A stretch of 64,000 bases of DNA. It comes from Quercus robur (lineage: Eukaryota; Streptophyta; Magnoliopsida; Fagales; Fagaceae). The stretch covers positions 86,940,862-87,004,861 of the forward strand of contig NC_065535.1 of the NCBI RefSeq assembly GCF_932294415.1, written 5' to 3'. The position numbers were made by a program, and so were the translations under genes. Below are positions 36,511 to 48,500 of this stretch, in pieces; the first letter of the stretch is position 1, and each line of letters opens with the position of its first letter. The notes under the pieces were generated by a model. It had not been told where the DNA came from and did not search any database. It worked only from the letters and a program-made list of their open reading frames with translations.

Positions 36511-37400
36511 ATTCCAGAATGATTCAACACTAGACCACCTTCTTAAAGATGAGCTAAATATAATTTGACTACAAGCTTAGACCATTAATAACAATTTTTT
36601 CAAGAGTTATAATTTTTTTTTTAAAAAGATTTTTTTTCTTTAATCATGGATTTTTTTTCCTTCTTTGGTGAAAACTAAAAACATCAAGCTTACAGCAATG
36701 TCAGCAAAGAAACAGATAAAAAGACGATAATGCACCTTATAAAAGTAAATTGTCTTCCAAAGTTCAAATTATTATTATTATTATTATTATTATTTTCTTA
36801 ATCTTCCAATGTTACTAGTTGAAATGGGACGAAATTATTTAAGGATGGCCTCAAGTCACGGGTCCCTCACAATCAATAAAAGAATTTTTTTGTTAGGAGC
36901 AGTAAGTATATTTCCAGAATGGGGATATTCGAAGATCTTTAGCATTTAAGGCCTAAATAATGACCATTTCTGCCAAGTAATAACTTAGCAGAATGTTGCA
37001 TGGTTGACCATGACATTTTTTACACATATAAAATTCTTTTCAAATCTGGTAATATTAAGAAATAAATAAAAATTAAGGAGTCATTAATATCTTCTTTTTT
37101 TTTTTTTGAAAAATGAGTCATTAGTTGGAATTATTAGTAATATTTATAAAATTTAATAACCTTATAACCCTTATCACCATATAATTTCTACATGAAAAGC
37201 ATACTTATGATAGACATGATTAAATCATTGGTGCTATAAAATTTTAGCTATATGGAGGCCAACCATTGATTTTCGCTGACTATTATTTAATAGACTCAGA
37301 AAGTACATTGACCTACAAAGCACTATTATTAGTGTTTTTATTTTTTTAAGTAAAGGGATTGAGGGTCTATCAAGTTGTTGTGGACATGAGATGTATATTA
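36511..37400. other. Intergenic DNA upstream of the ARR gene
   Basis: AT-rich with an (ATT)n microsatellite at about 36768-36794. Distal promoter elements of the ARR gene may lie here, but none can be named. Confidence 0.4.
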
Positions 37401-37497
37401 TCAAACCAAAAGGGCTTGCATTGTTTTACTTCCATATAGAGACCAGAGAAAGAAAGACAGAGAGAGAGTTTACCCAAAAAGAAACACTGAAAAAGGG

Positions 37498-37535
<38 letters not shown>

Positions 37536-38036
37536 GTATTATAATAATAATACCCATCCATCAATCAAAATAATTTAAAAAAGAAAAGGCTTTTCTGTTC
37601 AGTTGGGAAGAAAAAAAGCTAAAGACAAAATATACAGTAGAGAGAGAACAATTCAACAGAGAAGAGAGAGAGAGAGAAAGAGAGAAAGTCTTTCACTAAA
37701 ATACTAAAAAGATTTCTGTTTTGTTGGGTTGAATCCGTTCACTCTGTTCTGGCCATCACCATCATTGTCCATTTTGTACAGCCTTTACTTACTCCTCCAC
37801 ATTCTATATCTCTCTCTCTCTCTCTCTAGCCACTTTCTCAGTGCCTCTTTTTGATTTCTCTCTCTCTCTCTCTCCTTCTCTCAAAGTCTCTTGCTTATGT
37901 ATTTTGTGAACTGGGTTTGGTGAAAAGGACTTGGAAAACCGAGTCTCAACATTCAAAATTGAAAATTTGTTCTGTGATCTCTGTTTTGGGTGCTTTGTTT
38001 CTCATCTGGGTCTTTTCGTAGAGTTGTTGGTTCACA
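37401..38036 (+). promoter_or_regulatory. Probable promoter and 5' UTR of type-B ARR gene
   Basis: A GA run of about 15 units (37501-37531) and CT runs (37810-37829 and 37856-37875) precede the ATG at 37-bp to 500-bp distances. Such GA/CT tracts are common near plant transcription starts. The transcription start site is not fixed. Confidence 0.5.
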
Positions 38037-41000
38037 ATGACTGTGGAGGACCAAAGGGGTGGCGTGGTGAGTAAAGATGTGAGTCATTATGACAAGTTTC
38101 CAGTGGGTATGCGTGTTTTGGCTGTGGATGACGACCCTATTTGCCTCAAATTGTTGGAGACTCTGCTTCGAAAATGCCAATATCAGGGTCTGTTTCCATT
38201 CTCTTTTAATTGTTTTCAATTTTTATGATGTTGGGTTTGAATTTTGAGTTTTTTGTAACATGTGGCTCTTGCTGGAGTCGTTTGCTGTTTTTGAAATTTT
38301 GCAAAACTTGTGTGTTTGCTTCTTCTTCTTTTTTTTTAGGGGAAACTGGATGTAATTATGTTGACCAGTAATCTATATAGGTGCCGTGTGTATCAATTTT
38401 TAAGTAGTTTTCTTAGTCTGCTACTATGTTACAATCCATTTTTGCATTATGAGGAGGAATATTTTAGAGATTATGTTTAATGGGATTGTTGTAGAACCTA
38501 ACATAAAGTGTAGATCCCATATTGCTTTTAACCCTTTGGACCTACTATTACGTGAGAGGAGGAAGTATTGCTCCAAAGTATTGAATATTTACTCGATTTT
38601 AATTCCCTATTTGAAGTTTGAGTATTTAAATATAATTCTGGTTTCTCTTTGTTTTTATTGGGCGGTTATTTACTGTTGTATACTGTTCCTGTTATGCAGA
38701 TTATGTTTTTGCTTGTAGGATGCATATCAATGTGTCTTGTTTGATTATAGAATCTGGGTTTCACCTCTTTTTTTTGGGTGCTTTCTTTTATATCTGATAT
38801 CTTGTTTTTTGCAGTTACAACGGCCAATCAAGCGGTCATAGCACTGGAAATGTTGAGGGAGAATAGAGACAAGTTTGACCTGGTTATCAGTGATGTGAAT
38901 ATGCCAGACATGGATGGTTTCAAGCTCCTTGAGCTAGTGGGCCTTGAAATGGACCTTCCTGTCATCAGTAAGCATCATCTTCTTATTTGTTCTTTGAGAT
39001 ATAACTCTAGAGTAAATTGGTCTTGTGTCCCCAAAACCTGTGTTGAATTTTGTAATAGATGTAAGGTCAAAGGCTTCTAGTTGAAGTGGAAGGATTTTTC
39101 TTGTGACCTGGTTATCATTTAGTACTCAATGTGAGAAATAGATACTTGTTGTTTCAGAATTTTGGTTAATTGGCTTAATTTTGCCTTTCCATTTGGTTCC
39201 AGTGTTGTCAGCTCATAGTGATACCAAGCTTGTGATGAAGGGAATTACTCATGGTGCTGTTGACTATTTGTTGAAACCTGTTCGGATTGAAGAGCTCAAA
39301 AACATATGGCAACATGTAATCCGGAGAAAAAAAATCGACCCCAAGGACCAAAACAAGTCCCCCAATGAAGACAAGGCTCGTCATGGTAACAGCGAGAGTG
39401 GACAAGGGGCCTCATCATTGGGTAATGCAGATCAGAATGGGAAAAACAGTAGGAAGCGGAAGGACCAAAATGAAGACGAGGAAGAAGAAGGTGATGAAAA
39501 TGGAAATGACAGTGAAGACCCATCGAGCCAGAAGAAGCCACGGGTAGTTTGGTCTGTAGAGCTGCACAGAAAGTTTGTGGCAGCTGTAAATCAATTGGGA
39601 CTTGAAAGTGAGTCTCTGCTACAAGAAAGTAATAATTTAAATTTCCTGACTAACGAATCATGCCTGATGTCTTTTAATTCTAATGCAGAGGCTGTTCCTA
39701 AGAAAATTCTTGACCTGATGGATGTTGAAGGACTTACAAGGGAAAATGTGGCAAGCCATCTGCAGGCACAGATCTTTCTCTTTTCTTCCTCATGTTTAAG
39801 AACAAATCTAATATCATTGTGCCTTTTCATTGAGAAATTCTTGACTTAGAAAGCTTTTTGAGCTTAGGAGCGACATTGGATTTTGATTAGATAAATTAGT
39901 ATTGTGTTTAACTTGAAGGCTATTACTATTGTCAAAGATTTGAACATTTGGAAACCTTTCAAAAATGAATCTGAAAAAGGAACACCTTTCCTGTTAAGCT
40001 ATACTGATTCTTATTCAAATTATTTGTAATATCTTCAATAAGCAGCTGTTTGGAACCCCTAAACCCTGCTATGATAAAATAAAACCCTCCCTTTTAACTG
40101 AAGAGTCGGAGAGTCAGTTTAGATTTTTTTGCGTGGTACAAAACATGGGTGAATTAGGAGAATTTTGATGTTTGAGTTTGTAACTGAGGGAATTCCTTAC
40201 TTTATCAAAGATAAGAGTGATTAATTTCATATCAGCTGTAGTCTGTGCAATTTGTGAATTTAGTAATTGATTGGCTGTCCCAAATAGCTGGGGAGGTGCT
40301 CAGCTTACATGAAAAAATTGGTTTACATATACCCTAATGGAAACAACTCACTTTATTTTGGACATCTAAGAAAATATAATGATTTACATTGCAGTGGCAT
40401 CTTTTAATCTTACTGTCTTATCTGATGTTGCAGAAATATAGGCTCTACCTGAAAAGAATCAGTAGTGTGGCAAGTCAGCAAGCTAATATGGTTGCTGCAT
40501 TGGGGGTTAAAGATTCTTCTTACCTGCGCATGGCCTCACTAGATGGATTCGGAGAGTTTCGCAACTTGGCTGGATCTGGAAGGCTCTCTAGCTCAACTCT
40601 ATCATCATATGCACCAAGTGGGATGTTTGGTAGACTCAACTCCCCTGCTGGTTTGAACCTTCGAGGAATTACTTCTTCTGGACTTATACAACCGAGCAGT
40701 CAAAACTTGTCCAGCTCCATCAATACTTTTGGGAAGCTCCAGCCAACTTTATTGCCTTCAAACCAAAGTGCAGGTTTATATCAAGGGATTCCAACATCAT
40801 TAGAGCTTAACCAGTTGCAACAGAGCAAGTGCGCTACGGGCATTGGAGATTTTGATCCCATTAAGGATTCAACAGGTTTTACCGTCTCTGGTAGTTTCCC
40901 TGACAATAGAGTGACTGTTGGTAGCTCAAGTAGTTTATTATCCAGGGCCTCAAGCAATCCTTTGATGTTACAAGGGAACTCACAACAAACACATAAAAGG

Positions 41001-41878
41001 GGACCATTTGGAAATCAATCTTCTCTTGGAGTGGCTCCACTGAATCCAGAATCTTTTGACCTAGGCATTGGTGGTTCATCTAATTTTGTGAATCATAATC
41101 GAAGTGATGAAAGCTGGCAGGGTGCGGTTCAGTTATCCAGATTTTCGTCAAATGCTTTGCCATTGAGTGAGCCTTTTAATCATGATCAAATGGCTTCTAA
41201 TAACTTGGGTATATCTTCTACCAGCCCTCATATTGGGAACAGCCCTATTGAATTTCCTTCAACAAATGTAGTTTCAGGTCGTCTTGAGGATTCAGGAGAC
41301 GTATGTCAAGAAGGCTTGATTGGTAATGTTGTTCATAATATGACTTACACATCAAAGCAGAGATGGGAAGAATATAAACAAGATTACAATCCAAACATGA
41401 ATCATAGTTTCAGTGACATAAATTCTATGGTTTCTAACAGTGGAATAGTGAGTCCCTTAGGCCGGAGTTTGGACCAAAATAGTGCAATCTGCGGCAGAAG
41501 CTTTGATGTGTCTTTGATTGGCCAATTAAATGGTGGTTCTCTGTCAAATGCTCATCACAGTGAGTTTGAAAATTCTGCTGTGGACGCAAAAATAAAGTCC
41601 AATGAGGACTGTCTCTTGGGGCAAACAAAGTCACAGGATGGTTTCATTCAAAATGGTTATGAGTCTTTGGATGATATAATGAATGCAATGATGAAACGGG
41701 TATGATTAAACGTCCTGCTTTTTCTGTGGCTTTTTAATTCTTGATATGTCATATTGGTGCATTTTCTGTCCAAAATTTGATTTTAAATAGGTCTTTCTCT
41801 AAAGATAATTGTCAGATTCTGTGAATTGTATGGGTAAAATTCTAATTAGTTATAATTCTGGTTTGTTATTCCAAGACT

Positions 41879-41909
<31 letters not shown>

Positions 41910-43004
41910 TCTGTTTCCTTGCTTCACAAAAAATTCTGACTTCACAAGCAAAGTTCTTTCAAAGGAATTGTAATTGTTATGTTTTTCTGCCCTCTGTTCA
42001 GTTATCGTTGGATTTTATTTGTGTGGAAAGAATTGTTCTCTTGAAATATGAACTGATCATGCCATGCTACTGGAAATTGATTCACAATAATCTTGCACAT
42101 AAATACTTGATATATAGATTACATGCGTAAAATCAACTCAAGTTCTAGCTCCCATGCTGTGTATTTGAAAATTAATGATGACCATATGCATTACATGTGT
42201 AATACAAGTACTTAAATGTAACGTAATTAGTTGGGATAATTTATCTTAAAGATCACTCAAATGAAGCAAAACCTTTTTAGTTTAGTTGTAGGGAATTCTT
42301 TTATTTTTTTGGTAGGTATATTTGTATATAAATATGTAGCAGAGATGAAAATGATCATTCACAGTTGTTATTGAAGATATGCTTATTGAAGATTTAGCAG
42401 GGAATGTGGTCGTTGATAGGGTTGAATGGTGAAAAAACAATCCATGTAGTGTAGCCCTAATTGGCTTGTAATGAAGAATTTGTGTACCTGATTCTTATCA
42501 GCTAAGACTAGGGCTGAATTCAAATGAGTTAAATATTTGTATGATATAGAACTAAAAAAACATTAAAGAAAATAAATGTATGAACTAAAAAACCTTAAAT
42601 AGGCTGATTATGGCATGATATACCATTATTATATTACTTTTATTGCTGAGACATAATAGTCATTTGAATACCAGATAAACAATGAATTCCAGTGTAGTTT
42701 TACAATTATTTTAATACAAGTGGAAGTTGAAAGGAAGATTTTAAGTTGTCATACGAACCACGAATACTGATACATACCATTTGTATCTGCTAAGTAATCT
42801 GGTGTCTATTTATTTCTTATAAGATAACCTTTGTTCATTGCAATATGAATCTCTGTTGTATTCATGGTCTTTTATAAAGATAACTTATGTTTCTATACCT
42901 CGTGAGCTTTTTATGATGGGATCCTGATGCAGGAACAAAATCAGACACTGTTGAGTGATGGGGAATTTGGAATAAATGCTTACTCTCTTGGATCATGTAT
43001 ATGA
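38037..43004 (+). CDS. Type-B response regulator (ARR10/ARR12-like)
   Basis: Nuclear transcription factor at the end of the cytokinin phosphorelay. Six exons: 38037-38187, 38815-38967, 39203-39607, 39689-39765, 40434-41699 and 42933-43004 (2124 nt, 707 residues). The receiver domain (about residues 25-140) has the acidic pocket AVDDDP, phospho-acceptor D77 in VISDVNMPD, and K126 in LLKPV. An acidic linker with RKRKDQ and KKPR nuclear signals precedes the GARP/Myb-like DNA-binding domain (about 212-272: [12 protein letters not shown] to [13 protein letters not shown]). The C-terminal half is Ser/Asn/Gln-rich, as in the family. The N-terminus MTVE and the [15 protein letters not shown] block are closest to ARR10/ARR12. 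Intron 4 starts with GC, not GT (39766). The gene is convergent with CBP60. Confidence 0.95.
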
Positions 43005-43694
43005 GACTTGTCATTCCTAGAGAATTGAAGGGCACTGAAGTGGCAAATTTACTCTACCTAGAGGAGCTTGTATCATTATCTGTTTTCTTCATCTTTTATG
43101 TATTTACTTCTTTTTTTTTCCTCTTGCTACAAAATTTTATTCCCTGTATGGAATTGTTAACATGAGACTTTTTTCTTATTTAATTCCTTTGACTCATCTT
43201 CTTTTCTTTGTCGATGGAATAATTGGCATGAGAAGTTCTTGGCTTTCAAAACGTCTCTCATTTTTATATGATAAATAAAAAGTGTGTAAGATGTATAGAA
43301 ATTTCTTAATTTTATCCAGATCTATGAGCCATAAGGCCTTGGTTTTTTTTTATTACAACTGCAACTGAAATTCTTGGTAATTTGTTAGGACTTTCCAGCT
43401 TTTGAGGATTTTGTTACTTAGAGAGGTTGTAAAACTAAAACCTGTTGGCAACATGACATGTTCTTTTGTCTGTGTTGTCTAAAGTTCAAGTCTCATATAC
43501 ATTCAGGTTGGTTAGTTCTAAAGTTGAACAAAGGCCCACCCTGTATTCTTAATTTTCAAGTAATATGAAGAAGAGTAAACAAGTACCTTGGAAATCATAT
43601 ATTGTTGTAGTTTGCTACATTTGGTCATAGAAATGTTGGAAACTTTGGCAGTGGCTAATTGTCAACTGATCTCATACAATGAGAGTCCATTAGG
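43005..43694 (+). other. 3' UTR and downstream flank of ARR gene
   Basis: Holds the presumed 3' UTR. AATAAA at about 43274 (in GATAAATAAAAAGTG) is a candidate polyadenylation signal. Confidence 0.45.
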
Positions 43695-43892
43695 AGAAAT
43701 TATAAGGTTCTCATGGTGGACAAGTAGCGTGGTTTACCATTTCACTAAAAAATTTCTACCTGTTTAAATTTGCTGAGTTAAATTTTTTTTTAAACAGAAA
43801 TTGATTACTGACTCAGCAATTTTAAACAAATGGGAGTCTTTTAGTGAAATAGTGAACAAGTGACGTGGTCCACCAGAAGACTATATAATTTC
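43695..43892. repeat. Foldback repeat, about 200 bp
   Basis: The arms are imperfect inverted copies: AGAAATTATAAGG, ATGGTGGAC, ATTTCACTAAAA and TTTGCTGAGT on the left are answered on the right by ACTCAGCAA, TTTTAGTGAAAT, GTCCACCAG and TATAATTTCT. It is probably a MITE in the ARR 3' flank. Confidence 0.75.
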
Positions 43893-44494
43893 TTGTCGGG
43901 AAATTTAGAGCAAGCTTAATTAGGTTTTCAAAGTCACAATGGTGGTTTCTAAGCTATGGATCTTCTGGTCCAAAAGCTACTCTTAACGCCAATGCACAAC
44001 CAAAAGATACGAAATTATCAGTCAAGGCAATTACTGGACTTTTAAAAGTGGCACCTTTCACCCTAAAACCTAAAAACAATTATGAAAGCTATAGCTTATT
44101 TTTTGATAATACTAAAAGCCACAACTAATGTGTGATTATAAATGACTAAAATAGCTCCTCATTTTATTGATGTTGTGTCAGAAAGCATTTCTATTTATTT
44201 ATTTTTATTTACAACTACTACACGATACTATTCTTGCACAAAACTTATATTGCACAGTGTAAGAGAGGTAATTGGTAAACAGTTTTACACCTAATAATTT
44301 TTTTGAGAAAATGCTAATTACCTTTTTAAAAAATAAATAAATAAATAAATACAATTCAATATGATTAAAGTTAGATAAATACATCATAGTTTGAACCTAT
44401 GAATGACATTTGTTCTATAATAATTACTTTTCCCATCAAAACAGGACACTGAAAATTTTCCTTTTAGTGTAGCGGGAGTTGATTTTATGTCCTT

Positions 44495-44559
44495 TATTTG
44501 ATGACAAAGGAGTGGGACTTACTATTTATTTGATGACAAAGGAGTGGGACTTACTATTT
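44495..44559 (+). repeat. 32 bp tandem duplication
   Basis: TTTGATGACAAAGGAGTGGG and the following TTACTATTT occur twice back to back with a 32 bp period and no differences. Confidence 0.88.
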
Positions 44560-44849
44560 GATCTGAGTAAAACCTACAAAAACTTTTTAATTAACATAAA
44601 TAAAAAAATATCCTTACATTGTAAGATTCATACTAATAAATTTTGTGCCCATTTTGTTTAGTTAGAGAGAACATAATTGTTTACCACAAATATTTAGAAG
44701 TTAAATGGTTAAGAATAAAAAATAAATAAATAAATAACTTGAGACTTATAATTCTTTTTGGTGTAAGCATGATTTGGACACAAATTATCTTATTTAAGGA
44801 CAATAGACTTTACCAATTAATTTAAACTAGAAGCCACATAACAATTTAG

Positions 44850-45062
44850 TGTGCGTTTGGATACTGCTTATTTTGCTAAAAACTGAAAACAATAATAAAA
44901 AAATATTTCGATTACTGTTCATTAATGAAATCACTGTACATGAATAGTGCAAGAGGCGCTGGACTCTGGAAAAAAAAAAAAAAAAAAAAAAGTAAAAAAA
45001 AGGCCAAAAAGGCAACTTACTCTAAATGTAAACACAAAAGGCCTTACCCAAATGGAGCTTTA
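44850..45062. mobile_element. MITE, relative of the 20 kb chain
   Basis: Opens GTGCGTTTGGATACTGCTTA and closes CCTTACCCAAATGGAGC. It shares TTATTTTGCTAAAAACTGAAA, TACTGTTCAT and AGAGGCGCTGG with MITEs 2 and 3 at 20.3-20.7 kb, and has a similar A run. Confidence 0.7.
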
Positions 45063-45525
45063 ATGTTGAATTTTTAATTTGAGACTTGTAAAAGAAAAGT
45101 TCATCTAAGATCTATGCACGCGCACACACAAAAAAGATTCTGATTGAATAAATCTACATCGTGAATGACAATGGAAAAAAAGAAATAGTAATATTACATA
45201 CACATGAAATAAAGGACATATGTGGAAATTCATCAGGGAAGGAAAAGAAAAGAAAGATGTTTGGAACAAGTAAATTGAGGTGAAAAATATCAGCAAACTT
45301 GATACATGACTATTCATTCTCATCTCTTTTCATGTACACTCTTGAGGGTCAAGGAAGTCACAAGGAAAACTGAAAGCATGCATTTCCCTGCAATCCTAAT
45401 GCATTAAATTCCAGTTTTTCATTTCATTATCTCCATCTTCTGGCCAATCATATGGTTCAATTTCAAGGCATCAATTTATATGATCTCACTAAAACCTGAG
45501 ACTAAAATAGATCCAAGCAATTAAG
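45063..45525 (-). other. 3' flank of CBP60 gene
   Basis: Presumed 3' UTR and downstream sequence of the minus-strand CBP60 gene. No single clear polyadenylation signal was chosen. Confidence 0.4.
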
Positions 45526-48500
45526 TCAATCTAACTCAGTAAGCTGAGCTCTCCTTTCTGCAGCTCTCTTCCTTATAAATATACCCCACCTTAAAGCAGC
45601 TTTAAGTTTAAGCCATCCAACAACTGCTTTACCTGAGCTTCGACCACGCTCAGGTCCAAATTTCCTATCCATCTGAGGCTCATATTGAACACTGTAAGAG
45701 AAACAAGCCTCATCAGGATGAGTAAAACCAGCCCCCATTCCAACACCAACTCCCATACTAAATGTCTTTAGCAGTCTTTGCATATCATCAGTCTCCAACA
45801 TCTCCGAACTCCTCAGCCGGATTTCCTCAGCAAAAGGGTCTCCTGATCCCTGCCCAATTCTTTGTTGAGACCAATCTCCTGAAATATCTGCAGGAGTCCC
45901 AACTGACATGTAATCTGTGCTGGCTGATAATGCTGCTTGTGGGTTATTTAATGTCATAGATGCCATTTGATCAGACCTCACAAATGGAAATTCAATTAAT
46001 TGAGGGACTGATTGGTGGTTATATTGGCATTGTGTGCCCAGTTCAGAGATATACTGCTGCCTGTTTTGAACATTTGTTATAATGTGATCTGTGGCATAGT
46101 TGTGGTCAGCTATAGGCGCAGCTGAGGCTCTCATCCCCTTCTTAGTACTTGCAAGGGGGTCTAGGACTTTGCTATCATATTCTATAACATGATGCCAATT
46201 ATCATAAGCTCTCTTCACTAAGGTATCCACTGAAACCTGTATGAAGTTTCAAATGAATGAGCAGATTTACTAAAGAGACAGTATCAAATGAATGCTTATC
46301 AAACTAGAAAAAAAGATGTTTTGTCATCAAAGGCTGCAATAGTTCAACCACCAAAAGAAATATTTCAAAAAATCAAGCACAGGCAGAACAGCCAAGCTGC
46401 TCTTATTCAGTTTGTGCAATCCCTTAAGCCAGAGGAGTAGCTATGATTTATGACTGCACAATTAGTCCTGTTCGCAGAACACCAAGTGTGGAGAAAATCA
46501 ATAATCATTATAATTCATTATATTATTAATCTTACTTATCAATATATATATATATATATATATATATTATTAATCTCAATCTATAATAAAAATTTACAGC
46601 TGTTTGCCACTTCCTGTGACCTTAGCAGATTCTGTGCCTTAATTGTTCTTAACTATTTGATGCCTTCCTTTTTCGTGAGGGTTTGATGTCAAGTTGCACT
46701 AAAAGGATGTCCATAAACGTCCAAGTAGTATTTTAATGTAGTTTTGTAATTATCTAGTTCTATAATTTTAGTACTGCCTTTCAAGAAACTATGCGTGCAG
46801 ATAATTTTAGAAACATAAAGTAAATCTGGCTAGATTAATAGATTAGTCTTGGTGAACAACGTTCCCAAGTAATAAAGAGTATCTAACCTTTTGGCTATGG
46901 GAAAGTGATTCGAGAGAGAGGAACTGTCCTTCAGCAATAAGGCCACTGAGCTCATAAATATGGTTGAAAACAACACCAGTGCCATGAGTCTCATTGGTAT
47001 AGTAAACATAAAGCTTCCCGCCCAAGACACATGTCTTTGCATGCTCCACTGTGTTCTCCCACATCCTGTTGGACATCCCACTCCCAAGGATCTATATCAT
47101 GAACAACAAATTAAGAGCAGAAAATAATCAAAAATTGAACTCAAGGAAAGAATATGAATAAATAGAAAAGAGAAAGGTGTTTGTGAATGAATTAAAACAG
47201 AAGAAATCCTTACACTTCTTAATCTTTGTGCATCCTTAACAAGAATGCGGAGGAAATCTTCAACAGTCACAATGTCAGCCTTAATCAACTTTTTGTGCAG
47301 TGCTCCATCCTTTGCTATTCTATCCAATCTCCAAACTTCATCATGCAACACTGGAGGGTAATGTTTTTTGTATACTGCAATTACAGAAAATAATTTGAAT
47401 TTCACAAAATTTTATATCTAAAGAACTTATACATATGAATTGACCTAGGACTAACACCATCCAACTCACAGAAAATGAGCTGAATAGACACCCAAAAAAA
47501 AAGGATGCTGTATCCAAGAAATTCTGATGGTTGGTATCTTAACCAAACAATCTGCAGAAATTCTGTACTCTTAACTGCATGCGCTCAAAGTCATCCTATA
47601 GTAATTTGCATTTGAAAATGACAATATAAGGTGATGTTTGAATCTCAAGCTTCTATAATAAAAAGCCTTTACCAGCCACGTTGCCAGATTATATCAGAAA
47701 AGAATGCCTTTTTTCACCAGAGTGAGGGTCATGAGCAATTTGACTGAATTGCTTCATGGCACCTATTATAGTAATAATTGTAGAAAAAAGTACTGTAGAA
47801 CAACTCATATAAAGTTACACTCATTCATGCAATTGGAAAAACTTCTATGCCTATTCAAGAAAAGGAAGGAAAAAAAAAAAAAAAGGCTTACCCTCTATTC
47901 TTACTAGCAACTTTTTCTTTTTGCTTGAATATTCTTACTAGCTACTATAATGCAAATTGTTCTATCATAAGAAACAGTAGCAAAATTCTGAAAACTCACA
48001 TTCACCCCTATGATCTTTTACAGCAAAAGCTTCTGTTTTAGCCTCACGAACGTGAATCTCCTCACAATATCCAGGGGCAACCTTAACACCAAGCCTGAAC
48101 TTCCTGCTCCTTATCCAGCTAGAGTTGTCAGTGAAAGTGAGATCTCCAAGAGTTCCAACTCCTTCCTTGAGGATCACCTGTAGATCCCCAGTCAAAAGTG
48201 GTCTTTTCCCCTCACGTTCCTTAACCTCATGGTTTTCAAAGTGCTCTTTTGTCCAATCTTCATCAGCTTCCTCATTGAAGTCTCCTTCAAGCACCACAAC
48301 ATTCAATTTGGCTGCTGATTCTAGTCCAGTTTGCACAACACTGCCTGTACTTAGATCTCGCAACACAACATGGATTGCTGCTCCTTGCTCTCCCGCAACC
48401 TTTCCACCTGTGAATAGGTGAGGCGGCATTCTTGTTTTGAAATGAAGTTGCAGACATTTTCCATCTGGGCCTTGTATTCTTGGAGGTGGAGACCTATTAA

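Noticed and set aside
45762..45959. Plus-strand frame over the CBP60 last exon
   Set aside because: Shadow of the minus-strand coding exon, as are 48125-48421 and 52591-52923.
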